A stretch of 64,000 nucleotides of DNA, taken from NCBI GenBank assembly GCA_035772405.1, contig JAYKKM010000209.1, forward strand, positions 868,001 to 932,000, in the 5' to 3' direction. Each line of letters opens with the position of its first letter. The first letter of the stretch is position 1. The DNA is from Chrysogorgia sp. JL179-B06 (lineage: Eukaryota; Cnidaria; Anthozoa; Scleralcyonacea; Chrysogorgiidae). Below, piece by piece: positions 1 through 11,789 of this stretch. The notes under the pieces are model-generated. The model saw only the letters and a list, made by a program, of their open reading frames with translations, was not told the origin of the DNA and searched no databases. Position numbers and translations under genes: made by a program.

Positions 1-1020
1 ATGTTTTTGGATTTCCGCCCACATGAAAAACTGTCAAAAACAACCAATCAGCGACTAGCGGGCTTTCCTCAATGATTAAAACATTTCACTTCGGGCCGAA
101 TCGTGAAATATCCATGCCTGAGACTCCGTAAGATACTAGACTGCATCTGGTGGAATCAAGATTTATTTTGAAAATTTATTCAAGCAATTGTGTAGACATG
201 GAAGCACACAGTTGATTCTGGCTGGGACTTGTGAATCAATCGGCTTTGCATTACTACGCAGTGAAACTTTCTCCGAGCGGGTTTGTAGGTCTTGTGGCAG
301 AAAAAATAAGAAATGCTTTTGAATTTTATAACTTTACGAAATCAGTCCACCAACGGATAACATTAATAGCCCTGATAGAATGAATCAACATCTGACTACG
401 GAACACCGTAACTCCAGAATGATATTTGGCCAAGAAATTTTATATGCAAGACAACGTAGAATCCATCACTTATATACGTCTAGACGTAAGTCTCTTTATT
501 CTGAAACGTCGAAGGAATTCTCCGAAGGCCCAGAGTCAGAGAGCACTGTTGAAACACCTGAAGACAAGGACTAGGTAGAAATCACAATAATATAGCTGCT
601 TCCCCTGCTGACTGATAATCACATGCTCGCACGAAGGCCTGGTAAATCTACCAAATCTATAATCAAACTCTTGACAAATCTTGTTGGTAATACCATCAAA
701 ACATATTTTCCTGCCAGCAGCTCCCTCGTAGCAACTCTTTGTTACTGTTTTAATTTAAACTACGACCAGCAACGAACTGAAGATCGGTTAAAGCTTTCGA
801 AAGAAAATAATCTACCAACACGGTTTTTCTATAAAAGTCGCAATTTTTAAATGTTTATTTCCTGACAGGGACCCTGAATACTAATGAGTTGAGTTAGCCA
901 ATTAGAATTCAGCGTCTTCTGGTGGACGTACAAATCCAAAAACATGGGGTCTTTCATGCAGGTGTTCCATCCGCACTCATCCCAGTCCCCGGCCCCTTCC
1001 CCCAATCCCTGAACGCCTGC
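1..1020. other. no recognisable gene
   Basis: I see no supported gene here. A 64-codon open frame at 380-574 (+) and a 75-codon frame at 623-850 (+) have no motif I recognise and no neighbouring coding context. The stretch may be the 5' remnant of the gypsy element whose reverse transcriptase piece starts at 1021, but nothing in it shows that. Confidence 0.4.
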
Positions 1021-1272
1021 TACCCGTTTGGGATCAGCTCCGCTCCTGAAGTGTTTCAACGTAAGATGCACAAGCTCATAGAATGAATTGAAGTAGTAGC
1101 TGATGATTTCATTGTAGTTGGTTGTGGCAACACCGTCGAAGAAGCCAACCGCGACCATGACAAGAATCTGGTGATGCTATAAGAGCAAGATGTCAAGCTT
1201 AACACAGACAAGCTAACTCTTCGACAGAACGAAGTCCCATTCATCGGACACGTAGCCACAGAAAAACCATAG
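1021..1272 (+). pseudogene. Ty3/gypsy reverse transcriptase fragment
   Basis: One frame reads through 1021-1272 and gives the thumb-side core of a Ty3/gypsy reverse transcriptase. It opens with YPFGISSAPEVFQRKMHKLI, follows with the catalytic-site region VVADDFIVVG (the two Asp of motif C) and ends with EVPFIGHVAT, a typical gypsy block. Two in-frame stops (TGA at 1084, TAA at 1180) and loss of everything upstream and downstream (protease, RNase H, integrase, LTRs) show it is dead. Family assignment rests on these conserved blocks. No LTRs are visible around it. Confidence 0.85.
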
Positions 1273-1471
1273 TCCCGCCTCGAAGGAGCAACACGCTTAT
1301 TTTTGTTGTCTTCATTTCGTTCAATTGTTATCGCTTATTTTAACAATATTGTTTTATGTGTTTTCTAAATAGTATGTAACTAAACAACTCGACGTTTGCA
1401 AGCGACTATTTGAGTATTTATACTTTGTTTGAAGCCAAATAATTGCGAAATTCAGTCCGTTGAACTTATCG

Positions 1472-2270
1472 ATGTCTCGTCTTGTTCAACGAATGCGAAC
1501 CAGAGCTATAGCTGTTATCGACGACGCCTCATGTAATGAAAATAACGACTCAAGTAATGAAATCCAAACTGTTATACAAACTGAGCTTTCGAAATATCTC
1601 AAGTCTCATGAGTTCAGGAATATTATGAGAGAATCTCTTCAAGATGTTGTAGCTGATGTGGTAAGGTTGCAATCAGGCCGTTAAGTGAAAAGATTGCTCA
1701 ACTTGACAAACAACTCGCTGAAGTACAAGAGAAATTCAAAGCTAATGAACAATATTCTAGTGAAAAGATTGCCCAACTTGATAAACAACTTAACTCGCCG
1801 AAGTACAAGAAAAATCCAACGATAATGAACAATATTCCAGACGTTCGAATATTCGCATTTTTGGTGTTCAACAACTAGATTCCTCAGTAAACGAGCATTG
1901 CAGCAAGACAGTAATTGATTTTTGTAATGAGGAGTTGGGTCTTGAAGTCAATCGCAGTGAAATCGATCGAGCCCATCATGTTGGACCTAAGAGAAATCAA
2001 GGTCCCCGAGCACTGATTGTGAAGTTCAAATGTCACGAGTCGAAGCTGAAGGTTATGAAGTGTAAGGGAAGATTAAAAGTTAAAAAAATCTACATTAATG
2101 AGGACTTGACATGGCAAAACCAGAAGCTGCTGAAACATGTGAAGGTAGTATGCAGGGCTGTAGGAAAGGTTTTCACTAACTACGGGTATATATTTGTACA
2201 TCCAAGTGATGGTGAGCTAACAGTCCGGGTTCAGAGAGCATCCAACTTAGAACGTTATGGCTTCACTTAA
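1472..2270 (+). pseudogene. LINE ORF1 (coiled coil plus RNA-binding domain)
   Basis: This is an L1-type ORF1 of a CR1-like LINE, a nucleic-acid-binding chaperone that coats element RNA. The chosen start is ATG 1472. A leader of about 70 residues is followed by a 25-residue coiled-coil unit repeated twice (SEKIAQLDKQLAEVQEKF), then an RRM-like block beginning RRSNIRIFGV and containing EIDRAHHVGPKRNQGPRALI and INEDLTWQNQKLL, and a C-terminal domain ending near 2270. At least two small indels break it (near 1675 and 1790). The block order matches Transposase_22-like ORF1 proteins. ORF2 of the same element follows after a spacer of about 450 bp. Confidence 0.8.
1687..1838 (+). repeat. 75-bp tandem duplication inside LINE ORF1
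   Basis: Units begin at 1687 and 1762 with gaaaagattgcycaacttga. Each encodes 25 residues of coiled coil. The second copy has picked up a few extra bases that shift frame. Confidence 0.85.
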
Positions 2271-2715
2271 TATTTTTTGGCTTGCTGCCGTTCAGTTCAA
2301 TTTAATTCAGACTTTATCTCACTATTATTTAACTATCCATTGTGGAATTCAATTGACCTTAGTTTAGCTTGGTTTTTCGTTGTTGTTTTTTAAGCTGCTT
2401 CTATTTACAATTGGTAAACCTTTTGACGGTTTTATGCTATATTATTTGTGGTTATAAGTTTTATGATGTCTTACGAGGCTTTGCATGAGTGGAGGTAAGT
2501 ACGTAGTTATCCCAGTTGGCTATATTTACAATGGGAGTTAATATAGAAATGTACAGAGCAGCAATCGGGTTATTTAATGGGCGTTCCTTGTTTGTTATTG
2601 TTGAGATTGATGCACGCCAACCGTCTGTTGAATATTTTTTCTGTATGTTAACACAATCGCCCTTTTATTGATCTCAGGTTATGTCCACCAGAACCCCGGT
2701 CCTAGACAAATAGGC
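2271..2715 (+). other. inter-ORF spacer of the LINE
   Basis: T-rich sequence between ORF1 and ORF2 of the same LINE. No promoter, RNA gene or reading frame is evident. Confidence 0.6.
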
Positions 2716-4200
2716 TTATCCATGGCGCACTTGAATGCACGTAGTCTTTGTGTTCCAGACAAATTTAGTGAAATATAATTTCTTGCTTTAGCTCATCAAT
2801 TTGATCTTTTTGCTGTCACAGAGACGTGGTTAAATGCAAATATTTCTAATGATCAAATCATTATCTCTGGGTATAATATACCCTTGAGAAAAGATTGAGT
2901 CGGTGGTAGAGGTGTAGCTTTGTATATTGCTGATCACCTACCATTCAAAAGGAAAACCGTTTATGAATGTATTGATTTAGAGATATTATGGGTTGAAATT
3001 ATTGTGAACAAGTTTAAATTTCTTTGTGGTGTTTGTTACCGTCCACCGAATTCCACTGCTTATCAAACTGATGCTTTCTTTTGTTCGCTTCAAAATTGCT
3101 TTGATTTAATTGCTATAAATAATTATACCTCAGTTTTCCTCTTGGGTGATCTGAATGCCCACTACAATTTTACTGAAACTCGTTTACCTAACACTGATGT
3201 TGGGTTCAAACTTTTTCACTTTCTTGAGTGCAATAATCTTTCTCAATTAATTGATGAACCCACGAGAATTACTCAATCGGGCGAATCCAGTTTAGATGTA
3301 ATTATATCTGATTCTCCAGGCCTGTTAATCCAAATAGGTACGTTAAGTCCGCCTTCTAATTGTGACCATAATGTGATATTTGGCAGGTTATCCATTCCGG
3401 TGTTTAAACATAAATGTTATAAACGAATTGTGTGGAACTTTAATAATATTAATGAGAAAGAATTGAACGAAACTTTATCAAGTGCTGATTGGAACTACGT
3501 TTTCCTCAATAACCCATCGAATATTGATTCTATTTATGCGAAATGGATTTCTATTTTTGAATATAGTGAATCGATTTATTCCCAGTAAAATTGTGACGAT
3601 TCGTCCAAATGATAAACCTTGGATGAATGCAAATGTTTTCATCAATCTTTATAAATTTGTTGAAAATGTTTTTCTTTTTTATCAATTTCAATCTGGGTTT
3701 CGACCTGGTGATTCAACTGTAATGCAATTAGCATTTATTGTTCAGAAGATTTATGAAGCTCTAGATAGGGGTAATGAGGTAAGGGCAGACTTTTAGATAT
3801 TTCCAAAGCTTTTGATAAGGTTTGGCATGCTGGACTTTTAGCTAAATTGAAACAACTAGGAGTTGAAGGCAGCTTATTTAAATGGCTTGAAAGTTATTTA
3901 AATAATAGAATGCAATGCGTTGTTATTGAAGGAAGGACCTCAAGGATCTGTTTTAGGCCCGCTACTTTTTTTATATATATATCAATGATATTCACATTGG
4001 TATAAACAGTGAGTGCTTTATTTTTGCAGATGACATGCTACTTGAAGAGGTTTCTTCACCAGAGCCGACTGCTTCTACCTTAAATGATTTGAACGTTATT
4101 GCTTCTTGGTCTAGTAAATGGTTAGTAACTATGAATGCGACCAAGACCAAAAGTATGACGTTTTCCTTCAAAAGGGAGAGAAAGCAGTATCCTGTTTTGA
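2716..4200 (+). pseudogene. LINE ORF2: endonuclease joined to partial RT
   Basis: ORF2 would nick DNA (APE-type endonuclease) and reverse-transcribe the element RNA. The endonuclease begins near ATG 2722 (MAHLNARSLCVPDKFSEI). It keeps AVTETWLN, GVCYRPPN, FLLGDLNAHYN and SNCDHNVIF, which hold its catalytic Glu, Asp/Asn and His. In-frame stops lie near 2776 and 2898. After NDKPWMNANVF (about 3635) the sequence jumps to QSGFRPGDSTVMQLAF, so the linker and RT fingers, some 200 or more residues, are deleted. RT motif A (LDISKAFDKVWHAGLL, about 3800), motif B remnants and FADDM (motif C, about 4027) follow with frame shifts. It is a jockey/CR1-superfamily element. Confidence 0.85.
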
Positions 4201-4229
4201 AGTTATCTTTCACAAGGCTTTTACAAGCG

Positions 4230-4544
4230 TGCATTTGTTGTCTTTCTCATTTTCATTGGCTATACGCTCTGCACAAAAATTTTCACATAGAAAAAAGTCT
4301 TACCATTTAAATTTATTACAAAATATAACGTAACATTTCGCTCACTAACCCAGTGAAGCCGTTTAGATAACATGGATAAAGAGGAAATTCTCCAAGTGAT
4401 AACGATGAGCTGCACGTTCAATTCCTTGCTTTGAACACGATTCGAAATGGAAAATACCAAATTATATTGCAGACAAAATTTGTAAAAAGGGTAAGTGTTA
4501 TATACAAAATAAATTATAATTATGGTGGTCCATGTGAAAAGTAT
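4230..4544. other. no recognisable gene
   Basis: AT-rich sequence between two LINE remnants. Short open frames here show no family motif. Confidence 0.4.
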
Positions 4545-4640
4545 AATAATAATTTATTTTAATTTTATTAGATTTATCACTCTTAGGTGAACGGAATACC
4601 CCAACAGGCTAAAAGCCCAATTATAGGGTTTCGAGGGCCT
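4545..4640 (-). repeat. possible 3' end of another LINE, inverted
   Basis: Read on the minus strand, it runs from a GGGCTTTTAGCCTGTTGGGG block to an AT-rich tail with TAATAAAATTAAAATAAA. That resembles the 3' UTR and tail of a 5'-truncated LINE inserted opposite to its neighbours. No coding sequence remains, so the call is tentative. Confidence 0.35.
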
Positions 4641-5518
4641 ACGATTTAAGGTCATATTGGATAATCGACTTTTTGAGAGAGTGGTGGCAGAGGGTAAAGT
4701 TAAACAGCCATTGCTTTTCCGATTGGTGAAAGTCCCCACGGGAGTCTCTCAGGGAACCAAGGGCGTCAATCCTGGGGGGACGGGGGGGATGTATCCCCCC
4801 ACTTTTTGACCAATGTATGATTATCCCCTTCTGACTTTCCGCAAACAATGCAGTCATCCCCCCCACTTTCAGACACGGATTTTCGCGCTTGCACGGAACG
4901 CAGCTCGGACCCTGGTTATTCTTAGCAATGATTAATGATCTAAAATTGCCAGGAGAGTCCTTATCCATGTGGAAATTTGCCGACGATACAACTATTTCCT
5001 AAGTTGTACCGAAATCAGGGAAAAGTGCACTACAAGAAGCTGTTGATCATATTTCTAATTGGTCAAGGGACAATTTCTTTCAACTTAACTCGATAAAGTG
5101 CAAAGAACTAGTTATTTCTTTTTCAAGAACTCCACCAATTCTTAACCCGGTTAACGTGAGTGGCCTGGAGTATACATGTCCACTGTTCCATAGCAGTCTG
5201 CCACAATATCTCTCAGATGACGTTGAGCGTATTCAAATACGAGCAATGCGCATAATCTTCCCTAATCTTTGTTACAATGATGCTCTAAAAAAAGCTGGCC
5301 TCCATACCTTGTATGATAGACGAGATGTATTGTCTTGGAAACTTTTCAATAACATTGTTTCAGATGGATATCACAAGCTTGCAGATGTTTTGCCTCCTAG
5401 AGCAAGCTCTACTACCGTTAGACTACGAAAAAGGAGAACTTTTGAAATTCCATGTCCACAAACAAATCGTTTCAAAAACTCGTTTATCACACACTATGCA
5501 CAGAACCATTGTAAATAG
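4640..5518 (+). pseudogene. second LINE: RT palm and C-terminal remnant
   Basis: The frame gives FKVILDNRLFERVVAEG, then VPTGVSQGT (RT motif B). After an insertion it continues with GPWLFLAMINDL and KFADDTTIS, the catalytic ADD of motif C. A break near 5150 is followed by LEYTCPLFHSSLP and RRDVLSWKLFNNI, ending NRFKNSFITHYAQ with a stop at 5516. This C-terminal block is shared by CR1/L2-like ORF2 proteins and resembles the minus-strand LINE at 19.9-21.8 kb. It is 5'-truncated and interrupted. Confidence 0.8.
4761..4905. repeat. short G/C-tract repeat inserted in the LINE
   Basis: About 145 bp with runs of G and C interrupt the RT frame exactly between GGAACCAAG and CTCGGACC. Similar 9-base strings (ggaaccaag, ggaacgcag) border it, compatible with a decayed target-site duplication. 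I cannot assign the element to a class. Confidence 0.5.
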
Positions 5519-6001
5519 TCTACTATATATGTATATATTAATAATAATAATAATATTTATTTAATCACGATAATTACAACACTGCAGCTGACGCTGATGT
5601 GGTCGTGAATCTATAGTCCTAGTATGAAATATATAAGAATGTATAGAAATTATTTAGAGTATATTAATAGTATGTGAAGTCGCAGTTGTGTTTCCGATTA
5701 GGCATAATTGGAATGTGCTCTAAATGGTTCTTAACATGTTTTTTGAACAAATTATGTCTCTTTTCTTGTATTGATTCGTCCAGGTAGTTTCATATTACAG
5801 CGCATACACATGTAATTCAGTCATTGACTGCTAGATGTTGTATTTTAATAAACGACTTACTTACTAACTATAATAATAACTTTGTTTAAAACTGTAAGAC
5901 CCTTTCAGCTGTAAAAATCTGGTATAAACAGGATGAACAGTATTTACAAATATGTTACTTACTACATTATAATAACAATACTAAAAATATGAAAAACAAA
6001 T
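5519..6001 (+). other. LINE 3' region and AT-rich sequence
   Basis: Follows the stop of the second LINE. It holds an ATA/TAA microsatellite (about 5536-5562) and a second tail-like string aataaacgacttacttacta near 5850. No gene. Confidence 0.5.
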
Positions 6002-6005
6002 TTAA

Positions 6006-6451
6006 CTCTTTCCCTACGGCTGAAAAACATCAAAAATTGAACGACCACGTTGTTCTATTGATATCTCTTGAAATAACCATAACTGTTGCGAAAGCTATAC
6101 ATTTTCTGGAAGCCCAATAAACCGGCTTTTACTTGTTCTTTTAAATTTCCCGAACAAAACACATTATGTTAATATAAATTAGCATTAATTATCATAAATC
6201 AGGTTGAAAAATTTACATTTTTCCAGAAAAGACCATCTTGCACGCCCGCATAGCATCTTGAAAACTCAAAATTCCACCAATCGCAGAGTTGTTTATGAAA
6301 TCAAATCAAACTTGGCGTGTGCGTGGATTTCGTGTTCCTGGCGCTTGTCGAATTTCAATTTTTAATCTTGCGTTACCGTGTGCCGTGTTTTTCGATTGAC
6401 GACTTTGCGGGTCATCAACGACCCATATTAACTGCGCCCGTAGGGTAAGAG
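6006..6451. mobile_element. TTAA-flanked MITE, copy 1
   Basis: Flanked by TTAA on both sides, with imperfect terminal inverted repeats CTCTTTCCCTACGGC and, reversed from the right end, CTCTTACCCTACGGGC. No coding capacity. The TTAA target and CTCTTTCCC-like ends fit piggyBac-superfamily non-autonomous elements. Confidence 0.75.
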
Positions 6452-6936
6452 TTAATATAGAATGGCCGATATTTTTTCGCATCGATCAATTTTATATTTT
6501 CGCCTGAATTTTTCATCATCGTTGTAAGTCGGCTAAACAACACACATATCAAATTTTAAGCCAATTTGGTGAATTATTTCCTACATTTCTAAACACGGTG
6601 AATTTTGGCCTTTTTGACCCACATGCACAGAACCTATTGTCTTTGTAGTGTATAGATAGCTTGCGTATATATTTAAAAGTATGAGCTCCCGTGCGGGTGG
6701 ACCGGTGCGGGTGGGATCTCTGCAGAGACTCTGCTTCGGGTAACCCTTACATAATTCCTCTCATTGAGGGGGGTAGGGGGGAGCAGAGAAGGGGGTTCAT
6801 TTTTTGTCACTGACCATTTTTTTGCTTTGTTAAACTGTATTTACATTGATTATTTTCAATTCAACATATAATAAACTGCTTTTCCTTTCACGCTTTTTCT
6901 TCGATTATTTTCAATTTACCTATTATTGCTTATTAA

Positions 6937-7382
6937 CTCTTTCCCTACGGCTGAAAAACATCAAAAATTGAACGACCACGTTGTTCTATTGATATCTCTT
7001 GAAATAACCATAACTGTTGCGAAAGCTATACATTTTCTGGAAGCCCAATAAACCGGCTTTTACTTGTTCTTTTAAATTTCCCGAACAAAACACATTATGT
7101 TAATATAAATTAGCATTAATTATCATAAATCAGGTTGAAAAATTTACATTTTTCCAGAAAAGGCCATCTTGCACGCCCGCATAGCATCTTGAAAACTCAA
7201 AATGCCACCAATCGCAGAGTTGTTTATGAAATAAAATCAAACTTGGCGTGTGCGTGGATTTCGTGTTCCTGGTGCTTGTCGAATTTCAATTTTTAATCTT
7301 GCGTTACCGTGTGCCGTGTTTTTCGATTGACGACTTTGCGGGTCATCAACGACCCATATTAACTGCGCCCGTAGGGTAAGAG
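6937..7382. mobile_element. TTAA-flanked MITE, copy 2 (hybrid)
   Basis: Same 446-bp element. Internal variants (ggccatc, tgccacc, aataaaatc, tggtgc) match copy 3, while the right terminus (gcccgtagggtaagag) matches copy 1. This is the pattern left by unequal crossing-over within the element. Confidence 0.75.
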
Positions 7383-7867
7383 TTAATATAGAATGGCCGA
7401 TATTTTTTCGCATCGATCAATTTTATATTTTCGCCTGAATTTTTCATCATCGTTGTAAGTCGGCTAAACAACACACATATCAAATTTTAAGCCAATTTGG
7501 TGAATTATTTCCTACATTTCTAAACACGGTGAATTTTGGCCTTTTTGACCCACATGCACAGAACCTATTGTCTTTGTAGTGTATAGATAGCTTGCGTATA
7601 TATTTAAAAGTATGAGCTCCCGTGCGGGTGGACCGGTGCGGGTGGGATCTCTGCAGAGACTCTGCTTCGGGTAACCCTTACATAATTCCTCTCATTGAGG
7701 GGGGTAGGGGGGAGCAGAGAAGGGGGTTCATTTTTTGTCACTGACCATTTTTTTGCTTTGTTAAACTGTATTTACATTGATTATTTTCAATTCAACATAT
7801 AATAAACTGCTTTTCCTTTCACGCTTTTTCTTCGATTATTTTCAATTTACCTATTATTGCTTATTAA

Positions 7868-8313
7868 CTCTTTCCCTACGGCTGAAAAACATCAAAAATT
7901 GAACGACCACGTTGTTCTATTGATATCTCTTGAAATAACCATAACTGTTGCGAAAGCTATACATTTTCTGGAAGCCCAATAAACCGGCTTTTACTTGTTC
8001 TTTTAAATTTCCCGAACAAAACACATTATGTTAATATAAATTAGCATTAATTATCATAAATCAGGTTGAAAAATTTACATTTTTCCAGAAAAGGCCATCT
8101 TGCACGCCCGCATAGCATCTTGAAAACTCAAAATGCCACCAATCGCAGAGTTGTTTATGAAATAAAATCAAACTTGGCGTGTGCGTGGATTTCGTGTTCC
8201 TGGTGCTTGTCGAATTTCAATTTTTAATCTTGCGTTACCGTGTGCCGTGTTTTTCGATTGACGACTTTGCGGGTCATCAACGACCCATATTAACTGCGCT
8301 CGTAGGGAAAGAG
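7868..8313. mobile_element. TTAA-flanked MITE, copy 3
   Basis: Same element. Its right terminus (gctcgtagggaaagag) mirrors the left TIR better than in the other copies, and TTAA at 8314-8317 closes it. Confidence 0.75.
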
Positions 8314-8394
8314 TTAAGAGCTACTACATATGTGACCATCTATGTCAGTTTCTAAAAGATAGTTAAAAAGCGTAATTATTTGCAAAGGCAGCAC

Positions 8395-8480
8395 TTTCTC
8401 AATTATTTAAGACCCTGAGTGGAGGTCCAACCGAGGATTTGAACCTATGGCTCCCAGGTCAGACATGTGTGGCAACAGCT
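8395..8480 (-). repeat. tRNA-derived SINE fragment
   Basis: On the minus strand the string GGTTCAAATCC (about 8434-8444) fits the pol III B box, set in a tRNA-like T arm, and is followed by GGGTCTTAAATAATTGAG and a GTGCTGCC block. The A box is not convincing, so this is probably a truncated SINE. Confidence 0.45.
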
Positions 8481-8780
8481 GGTTAGCAATACATGTAGTA
8501 ATAATAAGAGTGCTTTTCAATGGGGCCCTGTGAAAGTATATGTTTGGCCTTGTTATTATACCCCAAATTTAACCAGGCACAATTTGGTTACAGTTTCAAT
8601 TATATTTGTGAGCAACGAATACTCAAATAGTTATCTAAACTTTTATTAAATTTTAATTGAAACTAGCATGGACACAGCTACTTTATGTATAATATCAAAT
8701 TTAATATGTGCCAAATTGGATTCACATAAATATTGCATGTTATATCAGTTTTTCAGGATCAACATCCATTTATAACTATA

Positions 8781-9001
8781 TTAATACCATTTCAATCAAT
8801 TTTACTCATTCCTGATTGGCTAATGACATCATCAGTATTAAACTTACATTTTTTTAGTAGGGGTATTTAAAAAAAATACCCCTAATAATAAATCACATCT
8901 GGGATATTTGGGTTTTAATTTTTACAAACATCAGTTTTCCTGCTTCGTAGTAAAATTTAGGGGTATTTAGAAACGCATAAAATTGATTGAAAAGGTATTA
9001 A
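8781..9001. repeat. inverted repeat with internal hairpin
   Basis: Arms 8781-8804 and 8978-9001 (ttaataccatttcaatcaat and its complement) differ by one base. A second hairpin of ggggtattt/aaatacccc lies near 8858-8893. The form is MITE-like, without clear target duplication or coding. Confidence 0.6.
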
Positions 9002-9016
9002 AAGGAAATAACACTT

Positions 9017-9133
9017 GTTCTCGAAGAATTAATGAAAAATCGCACTTTTGTTTGGCGAAATATTCATACCACTTGTGGTGTTATTGATATTTCGCCAAAC
9101 ACACGTGCGATTTTTAATGAATTCTTCTCGAAC
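9017..9133. repeat. 117-bp near-perfect palindrome
   Basis: Arms 9017-9072 and 9075-9133 are complementary apart from a few mismatches (starting gttctcgaagaatt, ending aattcttctcgaac) with a 2-base centre. It could fold into a single long hairpin. Confidence 0.9.
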
Positions 9134-10208
9134 CGTGTGATTTCCTATACTAATTCTATATTTTATTTCAAGGAATTTTTACCAGTAGAATCTGCATCAC
9201 TCCAGGAAGCTATTCCAATAATTTCTCCCTCTACCACAACTATAACACCCAATCTGTCAGGTGACAATGTAAGATATGTTTTCAGGGTGTTAGCTAGCCC
9301 ATATAGCGTCCGTTTGACGGACTCTTCCCAATTGAAGTAGCTAAGGGGCTTTCCCAACTGGTCTACTGGAAGATTTTCATTTTTGCTGATGAGAAAGTGT
9401 ATTGCGTTTGATTTAATACTATTATATCATTCAAAGAACGTATTATTTACAGAATACTTTTTCCCCATTAACTATTTTCTCAAAATGTATCGAGTTTCAA
9501 TTCATATTCGGTGTGTATTCACTTAAATGAAATGTACAAAACAAAGTGTAATCGATGTGCATTCCGTGTTCATTCACCGGAAATGAAATGTACAAACGAA
9601 GCTACGGTACGCGTTGTTTACATCTAAGGAGAAACACGTCAACTTAATTAGCGCTAAGAAAAGCGATGATAATGTTTTTATACAAAGTTAAGGGTTTTTC
9701 CCTAGATGCAAACGACGCTATTCTATTACAAATATACTGCGCTTCCCGGTTGAGCTTGGAACGACTAACGTTTTGTCGATAAGTTTTGTCGTTTGAAATC
9801 AATAGTTGTGACGTAAGCTTATAATGTTGTCAAGGCGTTGTTATGAAGTGTTCGAATTGTTGTTTTGATTGGAAATTGGTTTGGTTGATCGATTTTTTTG
9901 GCTTTGAAGTAATTCTTGATGTGATATGCTTGGATTTGAACGAACTAAAGTCTCCATGAGTTTTAAATCGTCTTTTCAAACAAATTCGTTTACAGTTCTC
10001 ACGGTCAAAACAATAGATGGCGGCCCAACCTTAAAAGCTGTCAAAACATCTAACGATAACTATGGTATTAAATTTCCGGTTTTTGTCGCCAAACAGATTT
10101 TGGGTTTAGTTAATATGCTAGCTGTGAAGCTGTGAAGTTGCGAGCTGCGAGTTAAATTAGTCTATTTTGGCAAGGGGTTTAGTAAAATCACAGGAATCTC
10201 AGCCGGTC
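9134..10208. other. no recognisable gene
   Basis: Low-complexity AT-rich DNA. A 64-codon minus frame (9163-9357) and a 69-codon plus frame (9926-10135) lack any recognisable motif. A short imperfect repeat around aaatgaaatgtacaaa occurs near 9526 and 9590. Confidence 0.4.
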
Positions 10209-10634
10209 ACATTCTCGTACCCAGATCCACGCGCTAATGCGCCAAGTGGCTCTGGGACACCCTGTAAATATGAGCGTTTTGATTGGTTTCAGAAAACAAT
10301 GAAAATAATTCCAACGCAAATGACGTGAGAAATTAATCCCCAGCGCGCAAATATTAATTGCTGCAATTGCATATATATGATCGGAATGTCGTACCTATTC
10401 TTCAAATAAATGAAGTAGATTGATTCGGCACCATTGCCAAAAAGGAAAATATTATACGTGATTTAAAAACATTTGTTGGTATTAATCTTGATGTCGATCA
10501 GAGAAAAGGTAAAGCCGTTTAAGCGCCTGTCGAGACTGCATGCAGGCTATAATTTGTTGCGTTTGGAATGTTTGTAATGCGCTTACGTCACTGCGTCGCG
10601 AGGGGGAGTGCGAGGGCTCTGGGTACGAGAATGT
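10209..10634. mobile_element. hAT-like MITE
   Basis: Terminal inverted repeats CATTCTCGTACCCAGA (10210-10225) and its complement (about 10618-10633) enclose about 425 bp without coding. Outside lie tctcagcc (left, a few bases from the TIR) and tctcagtc (right), an imperfect 8-bp candidate target duplication as expected for hAT elements. The left offset keeps confidence moderate. Confidence 0.5.
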
Positions 10635-11383
10635 CTCAGTCACTGCTTGTCAGCTTGTGTCGCATTTTTGAATAATTATAGTAGCAGTACATGTGTCAGT
10701 ATATGTAAATTTTAGTAGGTAAGTGTAATCTGTTTATTAAAGTATGTTACAAGTTAGCCTCCCCCGCAGGCAACTTTTTTACTCTCAAACGGCGACATTT
10801 TCACGCTTTTAGACAAGGTGTTGACTGACAGTCAGACTGACAGAGATATAAGTTTGCCGAGTGAGAATGGCCAGGAAGAAAGTTGGAACGAGTAACAGAG
10901 GAATTCGATGGGAGAGTTTTTTTCCATTTACTCTTTGTATGCCCTATTTAATTATCCGTCACGTTTTAATTCCCTGCTATCCCCTGTCTTTAAAGGTAGC
11001 AAATGTAATTCTTAATGTAAACAATGTGATTTGTTTACCTTTTTGAGCAAACTATATTCCCAAACACACGTTCTTAGTTAATATTTGGCATAATTCCATA
11101 CAAATTGAAATGCTCATCGTGTACCTCATTCGCAGTACTCAATTTCGCAGTTTTTTAGAGGATTTATTTTCGCGATTTTCTTAGGGGAAATAGAAAAAAA
11201 AAGGCACTGAACTTTGCGAAAGCTTTCTGAACAACATATTATTTGTTCGTAAACCGGCTTTATTATATACTTGTACGTATGGTTTAAGTCGAAAATTTTG
11301 CAAGTGTTAGAAATATCGCTTTACACTGGATGTTACAAGAAACGTTAACATCTGCGAAGTTGAGAAGGCTAGTATCAAAACCT
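10635..11383. other. no recognisable gene
   Basis: AT-rich; a 61-codon frame at 10861-11046 (+) has no recognisable feature. Confidence 0.4.
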
Positions 11384-11428
11384 CGTTCCTAGGGCGCGAA
11401 GGTAAGACCCTGAGTACGAGGTTGGGCT
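11384..11428. repeat. short palindrome related to the CTCGTACCCAG ends
   Basis: AACCTCGTTCCTAGGG and CCCTGAGTACGAGGTT face each other across about 13 bases. The same string ccctgggtacgagg recurs at 39006-39019, suggesting terminal pieces of one dispersed MITE family. Confidence 0.5.
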
Positions 11429-11789
11429 AGTAGTTGTCACTAAATAACATAACAATAACACTAAACTAATAGCAAATACTGTCTGCAGAACTCAATGCGA
11501 CGGTCGTTTCCTAGCATACAAGCGAATAAGGCGAAATCCGTTCCGCTGGGAACATTCCGTCTAGTGGAAAGCAGGGCGTTTTTCACTAGACGGGATGTTC
11601 CGCGCGCCGTTGCATCTACTTTGTTTGTTTATAAAAGTATTTCTGCTCGATAGCCTACAAAACAAAGGAAAAAATCCGTCTGGTGGAAAGCATTCAAAAA
11701 TTACACTGTTACTCTTAGTCTTCACATACGCATTCCGAAAGCGCAGAGAAATCGTCGATGCTGATCGGTTAAGAGCGACTCCATCACTT

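Larger units (their letters stand above)
6006..8313. repeat. 931-bp tandem array of MITE plus spacer
   Basis: The unit is one MITE (446 bp body plus TTAA) and a 477-bp spacer, arranged MITE-spacer-MITE-spacer-MITE. The starts at 6002, 6933 and 7864 are exactly 931 bp apart. The two spacers (6456-6932, 7387-7863) look identical by eye. The middle MITE shares four internal variants with the third copy but its right end with the first. Confidence 0.95.

Noticed and set aside
6002..8317. LTR pair of a retrotransposon
   Set aside because: Three copies at equal spacing, TTAA borders and inverted ends, with no retroelement coding in the spacers.
9032..9340. 102-codon ORF
   Set aside because: Its first third is one half of a palindrome, and no motif was found in the rest.
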